A stretch of 64,000 nt of DNA from contig JAHCAX010000003.1 of assembly GCA_019634675.1 (NCBI GenBank), positions 62,001-126,000 of the forward strand, given 5' to 3'. Positions within the stretch are counted from its first letter, which is position 1, and every line of letters starts with the position of its first letter. The notes under the pieces were generated by a model that made no database searches, was not told where the DNA came from, and saw nothing but the letters and a program-made list of their open reading frames with translations. Origin of the DNA: Acherontichlamydia pituitae (lineage in GTDB: Bacteria > Chlamydiota > Chlamydiia > Chlamydiales > Rhabdochlamydiaceae). Of the stretch, positions 54,201-62,900 are shown piece by piece. The translations under genes were made by a program, and so were the position numbers.

Positions 54201-57200
54201 GACAAGGTCCGCGACCTTCAGGAACAGCTTAGACTATTTACCGAAGACTCCTCCCCTTCCTTTGATGTCATGCGGGACCATTTCCAAAGGATGGGCGAAA
54301 TGCTCAACCACCATTGCGTAACGCAGGCGGGGATCATCGCTAGGACAACAGACAACTTGGCGACCCAATTTTCCCAAACGCTGCTCCAACCTAATGGGCC
54401 TCTCGACCAGCTCAGCGAACGCCTCAATGGAACAACGCATTCTGCATTAACACAGTGCGCGCAATCGATGTCGTTGTTGAAAGATGCAATGGCAAAACGG
54501 GCGACAAAGCCCCACCTGCATGCGCTTGCGGCCAATTTGGTCCGAAATATCGATACACTTGAAAGAGACCGATTAGCTATCTTCTCGCGCGCTCCATTGC
54601 GCGATGGAGATCTGCACGCATTGGCTAACTTAAAACAGGCTCTTGCCGCCTTTACACAGACTGCCGCCCCAAGCATTCAAGAACTAACTCCAGTTCTACA
54701 GCCTGCAGTTGCAGTCGTCGACCACCATGTAAAAGTCCAAGGGGGCATCATGGCTGGGACAGCAAAAGCTTTTGCCGACCAATTGACCCATTCGGTCATG
54801 CAAGACGACGGCATCGTAGAGCAACTAGGCAGACGCCTTACCGATCCAGCCCATGCTCATTTAAGCGAAGCGAGGGAAGCGCTGATCAAACTGCAAACGG
54901 CCGTTACACAAAGGACGCCGCGCGCTGAATTAGTCAGGCACGCTCAAAATCTTACCCAAGCCATCCAACGATTGATCTTATCCCAGGGCGATGTCTTCCA
55001 AGATCCGCCGCTGCGCGACGGTGATATTGAAGCGCTGCAAGGACTGCTCCCCCACTTAGCTGGGTTCCAAGGGGAAACGCTGCCGAGAAAAGAGGAGATC
55101 CTCCCCGTTTTAAAAGGAGTGCTTGCCATCCTCAATTACCACTTCCATGCGCAAGCAGGATATGCTGACAAATTTACCGATGCCGTCACAAAAGGGCTCG
55201 ACCCATTGCTCTCCCGCTTTGAAAAGCTTCCGAGGGCGATGTACGACGCCTTCATGGGAAGGGATCCGGAAGCTGGCGGACCGATCGATGAAGCGCCTCC
55301 TGTCGATGAAACAGAACAAGTGACCATCGGAAGCTATCTGAAAAAAGCGAGCGAATACCTCGGCCAAGCAATCGCCGAAGGGGCGTCCATCGCATCCCAA
55401 AAAGCGGTGACAAGCGTTGCCGGATCATTGCTTTACGCACTCGAAGGTTCTTTGGAATCGATCGAAGGGAGGGAAAATTTCGACCGCCCCCGCGAAATGC
55501 TCAAGAGCCTGATTGCCCAAGTCACCAGGATCCAAGCATCTGGATCGATCACGGAGCTTCAAACCGCCATCAAAGGCAGTCTGGATCTGTTCAACACATT
55601 TAAGATCTACATCAACGGGTTCAGGGTTCCCAAGATCGGAACGCTCGGAGAGCCTGTGGAAAATCCTGAAACACCGTTCTTAAGCAACATCACACAGCTG
55701 AGAAGTGCTTTACAAAGAAGCCCTGGCATCAATACCGATGAAGAGGTGGATTGGAAGGTCAAAGCGCAGGAAGAGAAGCAAAAGTTCGTCGATAACACGA
55801 CCAAGTATCTAGCAATCAAGCTCATCTACGAGAAATTTTGCGGCCTGACCCCTGTCAGCGATCAGTTGTACTTCACTTTGATGCGCGATGCCAAAAGACA
55901 AGAAGATCCGGAAGCAGCCTTAAAGGCAGCTTTCTTTAGACAGCTGGAAAATGCCAATGTCGGCTGGTTCAAACGAGGCATCGCCCATGCCGCTTACTTC
56001 ATTTTCTCGTACGTCCTAAGCAAATTTATTCAGAACTTGAGTTCGACCTACTTAGAAGAAGCGTTTAAATTTATCGACGAGAACAAAGGCGATGACTTCA
56101 CGACGCTGAAAAACATGCTGATCAATAACTTCACGCGTTATTTGACAATCCTTGGAGGCGCCTATGAAAGGGTAGCACATAATCCGCAGCCTGGCGACCG
56201 CCTCTCTGAAATGCTGAAAACAGAACTGGAAAAACCGGAATGCAACCTTGGCAAGAGCAATTCTGAGCTTTACGCTGGCTTTGCTGAAGAAGTGATCAAA
56301 AAATGCACAGGAAACCGGTTTGTTTCTTGGCTATTCAAGGTATTTGTCGGAAATGAGGAGGCGATCGTCAACGCTATTGTGAACCAAAGCGTCGGCTCGC
56401 TCATGGATACCAACGGCTATACCCATGCGCTTAATTGCGTCGTCGTCGAACAGCTGCAAGAAGTCCTTTCTGTGATGCAAGAGGAATACGCTCATGCCCA
56501 AGAAGACGGGACATCTGTCCGCCAAGACGCCTTCTCGAAACACAAAAAGACCGAGCTTGCCGGACTTGTGAAAAACCTCTTTGAGATTCTGCAGAAGAGC
56601 AAGTGCCAAACAAAAGATGAACTGAAAGCTGTTGTCGAAGGAAATTCAGTGTCCCATAATGCCGTTAAGCTCGTTGACGACCTTTTCATCCAAGATGTGA
56701 TCGAGAATGTCACCAACATTATGGCATTAACAATCGGTACCCTTGTCAAAGAAGACCAGCTTCATAAACTCACCTACAAGTTCACTAACCTTGTGAACAC
56801 AGTCTACGAGGCCGGAGAGTCTTATACCATCGACGAAGTCAACGCGAAAGAAAAAGAGCTCACTGAATTGACAGACAGGATCCTTAACCTCTCGATCTTG
56901 ACAGCTGTGGAAGAGAAGTTTGACTTCACAGGAACCAAAGAACAGCAAGAGACAAACCGTCAGATCGGCGACCTTAAGAGAAAAACAGAGGCTCTGACTG
57001 AAGCGGCATCCCGCGACCTGCAGGCTTTAGCAGATTCTCCCGACCTCAATTCTGTTGAGTCGACGACGAAGCTTAAAACAGCCATTCAAGAAGCTCTCGC
57101 TTATGAAACGGAATGTTCCGCTGCATCGTTTGAAGCTAAAGGAGGCCAGCTGAACGCCGACAATAAAGAGGAGCTAAAGGCCCGCTACCTCGCGGTTGCG

Positions 57201-58523
57201 AAGAACTCAGCTCCTTACGTCGAACACATTTCAAGGATGCGCACTGCCCAGAAGCAGATTGAAGAGCACGCCCAACTGCACCCAGAGCTTCGAGGCATGC
57301 TGCAAATCAGCCAAGAGATCACTAGGCGCCTATGCGGCAACACCCATACGCTTGCCGACATGAGCTGGGCAAGAGACCAGATCACCATCTTGGAACACCA
57401 TTTAGAACAAGCGAACCGGATCCGCAATCAGGCCGCTCTGACAGAAGAGTTGACAGAATCGATCAGAGGACTTGCTTTCTCCCTGAATGAACTGCACCGC
57501 TCGCTTTCCATCATGGAATTTGCAATGGAACAGGGAACGGACACTTGCTTGACGGCTCAAATCGTCCAAGCAAAGCAGCAAGCGTTCGGAGCATTGATCC
57601 TCCCTGCGCAGATCCGCGCCAACATCGAACTGCTTAAAACGCAGATCCGCAGTTTAAACGACGACAACTTAAGCAGAAGGCTCTTTGTCCAGATCGAAGC
57701 GATCCAAAACAGCAACTTCCAAGAACAGCTCGACAACGCCTTTGCAGAATTTAGGCGGATCAGCGTGGAAAGCCTGCGTCAATCCGCAGCCCAAGTCAAT
57801 GAACAAAAAAATAGGATCCGCACAAACACGGCAAAAATTGCAGAACAGATCAACGGGTCCCGATTGCTCGATGAGACCTACGTCCAAACACGCATGCAGA
57901 CGATGCATGAATCGCTTGTACAAGCCCGCCTGAACATCGAATTGATGAAGCGCAGCTACCAATCTGCGGATCCACGCCTCGTCGATGTTGAAACAAAGGC
58001 GCTTGCCCTTAAAAATGCGATCAAATCCAATATCGAGGCTGCTGAGGTCAACGGCATGGCAAACCAGCTGGATGCGGCAATCCACCAGCTGTTGGAGCAG
58101 CGAGACACTGTGTTCCAACGATCGACCTTGACTGGTGAGCAATTCGATATATTGACCCTGACCCAGCTTCAACTGCGCCATCTCCAGCTCGTGCAGTTCC
58201 CGCCTCAGCAAGCCGAACATCGAGCAGAAGAGGTCAAGAGAATAAAGGAAGACGCTCTACGGAACCTGGCCCCTGCATTAGAGATCTTGAGCTTCCATAC
58301 ATCGGAGCAATCGAAGCATAACGTCTTCAAGCCTGTGGCCTATGTCAACAAGGCCTTGATGGATATGAACAGCTTTAAGAACTGGGCGACAGAGCTTGTC
58401 TTCGGACGCGTTAAAGACCGCGTCGACGGATTGATGACCTTCATCCGCCGCGAAGACACCTATAAGTACGGGCTGACGAACCACATGTTCTTAATCCCTT
58501 ACCTTCAGCATCTGAGGGGTTAA
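51285..58523 (+). CDS. Giant helical repeat protein, 2412 residues, chlamydia-type, unknown function
   Basis: No family recognised. After a Ser/Thr-rich start with WWRRGLSATGSFLSGT, residues about 60-740 contain short degenerate helical repeats of 35-40 residues, as in GGIIDEAMRLLNTGLLDSE and GAFAKAIDLLNRKLQAEDG. Residues 743-1293 hold four repeats of about 138 residues (anchors at Ala881, 1019, 1157 and 1294). Each runs from a LDQ/LxxRLN(A/G)TAH segment through LRDxDLxxLxxLQ to HHxxxQxGIxA. A hydrophobic helix lies near 1563-1590 (AAYFIFSYVLSKFI). The C-terminal 800 residues are coiled-coil rich and share the EKFDF(T/A)G motif (about 1878) with the protein at 59950. Size and lack of export signal suggest a secreted or surface structural effector; that is a guess. 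Confidence 0.75.
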   Translation: MATSTNNDGLFVSSNPTTAAVPQQQSWWRRGLSATGSFLSGTAYYASRPLAWVVNPIGDGLASGVVTGGQRELTTMLQPNGPVAEQVKNLLTDALIKRPPQELFRLKEILDAVLIHSAPLTPVLAKEAHQCIAILNEEALQKLVPDLSPQGKEIIANMQLMFQALVPDESVVSTFPSAPLDITTHRENLEKLSQVIHVMVERHQGSLVQAMAFLQEALVGNQSGLIGQAIDILKSKLLDTNQSSLTPVEKKLSQLFSESPDSLRGMLNESERRVVGDALALLRQKTTSSAHAPQEGLKEEEKVLLKTAIAIAKEKIALRTNAALATLHEQLNAPVGLLRTLRTGLSTSDQEAVLRVQTLLERKLHPTDGDAASWTQSECVLLTQTLQLFGQMHITAHEASIKEAIDLIESKLSGTEGPLSTLTSPLQEASRRLLSQARTRLRGNWVSLGKTPQRLAHHQFKETDRPILEAIQFLQPQLQDKQTSVLRDAQGLIQGRLSADDASLAESKRLSAGERISLQEIEPLIAAELSGAEDLSGNRRQTILSQLNAALKIVQNKNATPEQALRAATLEQLSDKLKREMSALLKLYSGLQDPAVPVLLPLLKTAQEQLIAQDGPLAFLEARIDSNAHDIVTQAIDLLNAKLFEIGGPIDGFRRNLVDEGGIIDEAMRLLNTGLLDSERGVLTKATTYLKTELTQAASDLSTQLLDEEEGAFAKAIDLLNRKLQAEDGLLATLDTKLNHEEHGILARAAVVLDKKLNEPGAFLDRFNARLNATAHPKISEALIKAKELEDASLKNASASQQSQIAAKLLLGITEILTRYTTIFKDLDLRDHDLDKLTTLQAQLGRFASSPIPTSAEIQTILTEAIEVLQHHHHSQQGIAARTGEVLVDQLQKALVQPQGLIDQFNDRINATAHHHLIKARKELAELQKAYELNASHADLHRLSQTLAATLGQINVDHAAVFAKSLLRFDDLDKVRDLQEQLRLFTEDSSPSFDVMRDHFQRMGEMLNHHCVTQAGIIARTTDNLATQFSQTLLQPNGPLDQLSERLNGTTHSALTQCAQSMSLLKDAMAKRATKPHLHALAANLVRNIDTLERDRLAIFSRAPLRDGDLHALANLKQALAAFTQTAAPSIQELTPVLQPAVAVVDHHVKVQGGIMAGTAKAFADQLTHSVMQDDGIVEQLGRRLTDPAHAHLSEAREALIKLQTAVTQRTPRAELVRHAQNLTQAIQRLILSQGDVFQDPPLRDGDIEALQGLLPHLAGFQGETLPRKEEILPVLKGVLAILNYHFHAQAGYADKFTDAVTKGLDPLLSRFEKLPRAMYDAFMGRDPEAGGPIDEAPPVDETEQVTIGSYLKKASEYLGQAIAEGASIASQKAVTSVAGSLLYALEGSLESIEGRENFDRPREMLKSLIAQVTRIQASGSITELQTAIKGSLDLFNTFKIYINGFRVPKIGTLGEPVENPETPFLSNITQLRSALQRSPGINTDEEVDWKVKAQEEKQKFVDNTTKYLAIKLIYEKFCGLTPVSDQLYFTLMRDAKRQEDPEAALKAAFFRQLENANVGWFKRGIAHAAYFIFSYVLSKFIQNLSSTYLEEAFKFIDENKGDDFTTLKNMLINNFTRYLTILGGAYERVAHNPQPGDRLSEMLKTELEKPECNLGKSNSELYAGFAEEVIKKCTGNRFVSWLFKVFVGNEEAIVNAIVNQSVGSLMDTNGYTHALNCVVVEQLQEVLSVMQEEYAHAQEDGTSVRQDAFSKHKKTELAGLVKNLFEILQKSKCQTKDELKAVVEGNSVSHNAVKLVDDLFIQDVIENVTNIMALTIGTLVKEDQLHKLTYKFTNLVNTVYEAGESYTIDEVNAKEKELTELTDRILNLSILTAVEEKFDFTGTKEQQETNRQIGDLKRKTEALTEAASRDLQALADSPDLNSVESTTKLKTAIQEALAYETECSAASFEAKGGQLNADNKEELKARYLAVAKNSAPYVEHISRMRTAQKQIEEHAQLHPELRGMLQISQEITRRLCGNTHTLADMSWARDQITILEHHLEQANRIRNQAALTEELTESIRGLAFSLNELHRSLSIMEFAMEQGTDTCLTAQIVQAKQQAFGALILPAQIRANIELLKTQIRSLNDDNLSRRLFVQIEAIQNSNFQEQLDNAFAEFRRISVESLRQSAAQVNEQKNRIRTNTAKIAEQINGSRLLDETYVQTRMQTMHESLVQARLNIELMKRSYQSADPRLVDVETKALALKNAIKSNIEAAEVNGMANQLDAAIHQLLEQRDTVFQRSTLTGEQFDILTLTQLQLRHLQLVQFPPQQAEHRAEEVKRIKEDALRNLAPALEILSFHTSEQSKHNVFKPVAYVNKALMDMNSFKNWATELVFGRVKDRVDGLMTFIRREDTYKYGLTNHMFLIPYLQHLRG

Positions 58524-58537
58524 GAAGCAGTATACCT

Positions 58538-59182
58538 CTAATTGATTTCTTCCCACTTGCGGAAGCGCGCTTCGTAGCGGGCCAATGCCCTCCTGAGAGC
58601 GCTTTCGCTGTCGATCCCCGCTTCTTCTGCTTGGGCAATCCCTTGAAGCATCGCTTCGCCAGCCTCTTCTTCGCTGATTTCGCCTTTGGACGCAAGCAGT
58701 TCTTGAGCGAGTGGGGCTTCCGATCGGATAATCCGCTTGATGATCTTCTGAGCTCTTGCTAAAGCAGGGAGAGTTCCCGGAATCCCGTCCAAGCGGCTTT
58801 TTCCGGTTTGATCCCCTTTTTCCTGCTTTTTGATCTGCTCCCAGTTCCTGACGACATCATCAACGTGGTCGACCTTGACCTCGCCAAAGACATGGGGATG
58901 GCGGCGGATCAGCTTTTCTTTGACGGTCCTAACGATATCTTCCATCGTGAACCGCCCCTCTTTCTGAGCCAGTTTTCCATAGAAAATAATCGTGTAGAGC
59001 AAGTCGCCAAGCTCTTCAACGATCTGCCTGTCTTCGTTGGAGTCGACGGCCTCGATCACTTCATGCGCCTCTTCAAGCACGTATGGCTGCAAACTTAAGA
59101 AAGTTTGCTTCTGGTCCCAAGGGCAGCCCTCAGGGCTTAGCAGCTTCTCAGCCACTTCAAGGAGTTCGTTAAATTCTTTCAT
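58538..59182 (-). CDS. mazG: Nucleoside triphosphate pyrophosphohydrolase MazG
   Basis: A 214-residue all-alpha NTP pyrophosphatase that clears non-canonical NTPs. The MazG motifs are clear: CPWDQKQTFLSLQPYVLEEAHEV, read as CPWD...EExxEV, then VEELGDLLYTIIF for the second metal-binding ExxD. RHPHVFG is also conserved. The single MazG domain is shorter than the two-domain E. coli enzyme. It is convergent with the giant gene. Confidence 0.93.
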   Translation of the reverse strand: MKEFNELLEVAEKLLSPEGCPWDQKQTFLSLQPYVLEEAHEVIEAVDSNEDRQIVEELGDLLYTIIFYGKLAQKEGRFTMEDIVRTVKEKLIRRHPHVFGEVKVDHVDDVVRNWEQIKKQEKGDQTGKSRLDGIPGTLPALARAQKIIKRIIRSEAPLAQELLASKGEISEEEAGEAMLQGIAQAEEAGIDSESALRRALARYEARFRKWEEIN

Positions 59183-59240
59183 GGCTTACAGCATAAAACG
59201 CGCTGCACAAAAAACAGAAGCCTTTTTTGCAACCTTCTTA

Positions 59241-59413
59241 GAAGCTGTTTTATAACTCCACTTTCGGTCTTTGGAGTCTTTTCGCGATCTTTCGTATCAG
59301 GCTTCTCACCCATGTGCTTACACATGAGTTCGTCGCCTGAACGGCTAAGGCCTTACGAAAGTTCATCGGAAAGCCTCTCAAATCCCTAAAAAGTCTAGTT
59401 ATAAAACAGCTTC
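59241..59413. mobile_element. MITE-like element (GAAGCTGTTTTATAACT ends)
   Basis: A 173-bp element with perfect 17-bp terminal inverted repeats (GAAGCTGTTTTATAACT and its complement), flanked on both sides by TTA (59238-59240, 59414-59416). The right TTA is shared with the next element. Confidence 0.85.
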
Positions 59414-59416
59414 TTA

Positions 59417-59662
59417 GAGACTGTCCACAAACCAAGCTTTTTAGTTTTTTGAGATTCTTTTTGATGAGATTTCATAAGACCTTAGTCGTTCGGACGACGA
59501 GGCTGCAAAGACTCTTTAAAGGTCCTGTGGATCTTTAAATAGCAAAGCAGGTGAAACGACATTGGTCGTGAACTGGTCTGGTTAACACATGGGAGAGAAG
59601 TTCGATATGAAAGACCACAAAAAGAATCCAAAAAACAAAAGCTAAGGTTTGTGGACAGTCTC
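59417..59662. mobile_element. MITE-like element (GAGACTGTCCACAAACC ends) carrying a 75-bp repeat
   Basis: A 246-bp element with terminal inverted repeats GAGACTGTCCACAAACC and GGTTTGTGGACAGTCTC and flanking TTA. It begins at the same TTA that ends the preceding element. Its interior holds one copy of the structured 75-bp repeat (59498-59576). Confidence 0.85.
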
Positions 59663-59668
59663 TTATGA

Positions 59669-59824
59669 GCCTATCCGCCATCTAGAGAGAAAAAAACTTG
59701 GTGAATCTTTTGAGTGCTTTTCGTGGTTTTCTCCTTGGAAATATGATGAATATTCCCTCATCGAAAAACACAAAAATCATCTCAAAATCGTCTCTCACCT
59801 TTTCTTTCTAGATTGCGGATAGGC
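59669..59824. mobile_element. Palindromic element (GCCTATCCGC ends)
   Basis: Ends GCCTATCCGCCATCTAGA and CTAGATTGCGGATAGGC are imperfect inverted repeats bounding about 156 bp. TTA lies near both ends. It is the third palindrome in a row between mazG and the second giant gene. Confidence 0.65.
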
Positions 59825-59949
59825 TTATAGCTGTAATAAAAAGTATTTAAGAAAAAACATTTTTTATTATACCATTTTTGCAAACTTCGATTGACGGCAA
59901 TCAAACTACACAGTAAAAATTCCATTCTCATTATTAAACATTGCGACAT

Positions 59950-62900
59950 ATGGCCACTCGAACTGAACAAGTCCCAGATCCAACTTCACGATTCATCCGC
60001 CAGCCGCCGCCATCAAACACAACACCATCGTCCAACCCTAATGTCATACAACGAATGTGGCGTTGGGGCACCAGCACCATAGTCGCGCCTGTCAGCTGGG
60101 GTAGCACTGCGGCAATTGATGGCGCTTCCACGCGCATTGCGGAAATATTCGGGAACAATGAAAGTCAAATTGTCTCACGGATACAAGGAACCGTCAACCA
60201 AGCCCTCTTGAGGCAAGCTCCTCCCGCCTTTGCCGCAGCCCGCGATGCCATTACCCGGTTTCTTGCGCTTCCCCATTCTGCGCACCTTGCCCAGGTACGA
60301 GAACAACTAGCGCTGATCAATCCAGAACAGCATGAAGCAGTGTATCAAGAGATCTCACCCGAAGGGCAGGAAAGGATCAGAACGCTGCTTCTAACGTTGC
60401 AAGCGATGTACCCGACGACGCATCATCCAGTTGTCGTTGATGGAGCATCCGACCAATATGCCCCCCTTGAAATTCAAGAAACTGTACGAGAACACCTCAA
60501 TGATGCCCTTTCGATCATCACCTTTACGATCATGCACAACAACGGATCGCTCGTCAGCGCCCTTGAGTTTTTAAGCGCGGCCTTTTTTGATGAAGAGAGC
60601 GGCCTTGTCCAAAAAGGGATCAGCTCTTTAAGGCAAAAACTGAATGAAGAAGGAGGGCTTTACGATGATCTGCAAGGCAGGCTTGTAACCGGGGACAACA
60701 GCGTTCTTAGCCTTGCGGTACAGATGCTCCGCTCAGAAATGACATCGACTCCGCACGAGACGATCAAACAATCTCGGATCGCCCTTCTTCTTCTGAAGCA
60801 GGCCCTGGAACAAGGCGCAGAACGGGAAATGCTCTCCCCTTTGATGCAAAATGCGGTCCGCTTACTGGAAAACTTGGATCGGAACAAAGAGGAAATCTTT
60901 CGAACAAGGGCTTTGATCTCTCCAAATCAGTGGCAGATTCTGCAAGCGTTCCGCGAGCATTTGCAGGAGCTGGAAAGAGATAGCTCTCCCCCGCCTCTAG
61001 TCCATGCCGATGTCCTAAGGGAGATGCAGCCTGTGTTCCAATGCGTCGACAATGCACACCGAGGCCAAACAGGCCTGGTCCAAGAGCTGATCCGCGCTGG
61101 AGATCACCTGGCCGACAGGATCGAGCAATTGCTGATCAGGCTCGAACATCTTCCTCAAAGAATGGTCTCCAATACCTTTTCCACAAATCCATTGCCAACG
61201 CCGCCTCCTACAAATACTGAGCCGGTAGTGAGCACGACGACAGAGAGAAATGTTTCAACAGGAGGCGTTGCTACATCAACTGAGACACCTGATCAGGCAG
61301 CTGACGGATCGATCTCGTATAACACGCTATTGGAGCGGAGCAGCTCGGTCCTTTCTCAGATCATGGGGACTGCCGGACAAGCTATTTCGCAAAGGGCAGC
61401 CAGCTCTTTGGCCACAATGATGGTCTTTATTTTCGATAAGATCAAAGACCACCTCGGCCAAAATTCAGAGCACCAGCACATCATTAATACCATCGACCCG
61501 CTCATTGTCCGGGTGAACGCTGCGCGAGAAAGCGGCTCCTGGTCTGAATTGACCGCAACTTTGCAAGAGTGCAAACAGGTCATGCAGCAGCAGCAGGTAT
61601 ATCTGCAAGGTTTTCGCCTTCCTTTAAACTCAGTGCGCACAAGCCCGTCAGCTATCCCATCGTTTTTGACAAATATTTCAACCCACGAGGCGACTTTACA
61701 TCCTTCGAGATCTCCCCTTGCTAATACTGTTTCCCGTGAAATGATAGTCGAAGAATCTCTTAAGCTCAAAATAAGAGCTTCTACTTACGGGCCGATCAAG
61801 TTCATCAACGAATACCTTTTGCAATTTGAACCTGATGATGCCCTCTACGCATCGCTTGTCGCGATCCCTCCGAATACGCCGCCAGAGTCAGCAAGCGAAA
61901 TTTTTAAAACGCGGTACTATGAATGGCTCGACCAGTCCGATTGTTCGCTTGCCTCTAAATGGGCAGCTAAAATCGTTTTCTTTTTGGCCGTCCACGTCTT
62001 TCATTTTTTTGCTGAGGCCCTCATTTCCAATAGCGTTGCAACCTTTCACCGGTGGCAAGATGCCCCAGAAGACCCTTTGAACCCAAAAGAGATCCGCATC
62101 ATTCAGCAGCTGCGAAACTGGCTTGCCATCCTAAGCGCGTCCTACAATGAAGCGGCAGCTACTCCGAACGGTCAGACGCGCGATTTCCAGCAAATGCTAG
62201 AACTTGCTATCCAATCCCCGCAGCGCAATGGCGGACTGCAGCCAACAGAGCTCTATGGTTCATTCTCAGCAGCAGTGCTGGATGCCTACGGGCCAAGGTT
62301 TAATTGGAGGAACGCCGTCACCAAATACTACGATGTCCAAATCCCCTCCACTTCAAGCCTGTATGTACTCAATCCCCTTCTTACCGCTTTCAATACCTTC
62401 TGCACTTGGACCATGAACACCCTTCTGTTCATTCCCGAATGGATTGCCAATACATCCTTAAGCTGGTTTACACAGTTGTTTCTAAAGAACAGTCCCCTAT
62501 TGGAAAGGAACTTGACCAGGACCATGGATGCGCTGAAGACCAACACACGCACCTCTTATGCGCTCAACCAGGCCATTCATCGACAGCTGCAGCGGATCTG
62601 GCAATCGATCCAAGCCAACACCTCCTCGGAAGAGGAGGGAATCGACCTGCAGACCCAGGACTCGATCAGTAAAAAAATGGAGATCTCCCGCCTTGTCGAA
62701 TACCTCTTCGAAGTACTCAATAAAAGCCGCTACGGCACGCAAGATAGGATGCGGGCATACCTCGAAGGGAGGCTTTCCGTCAGAGACCGTGCTGAAAGGG
62801 AGATCGATGAACTCTTCCTTCCCGAAGCGCTAGAGACAGCTGCCAGTATGATTTCCCTTTGCTTCGAGGCCGGCTTGACCGAACAAGCGCAGAATGAGTT

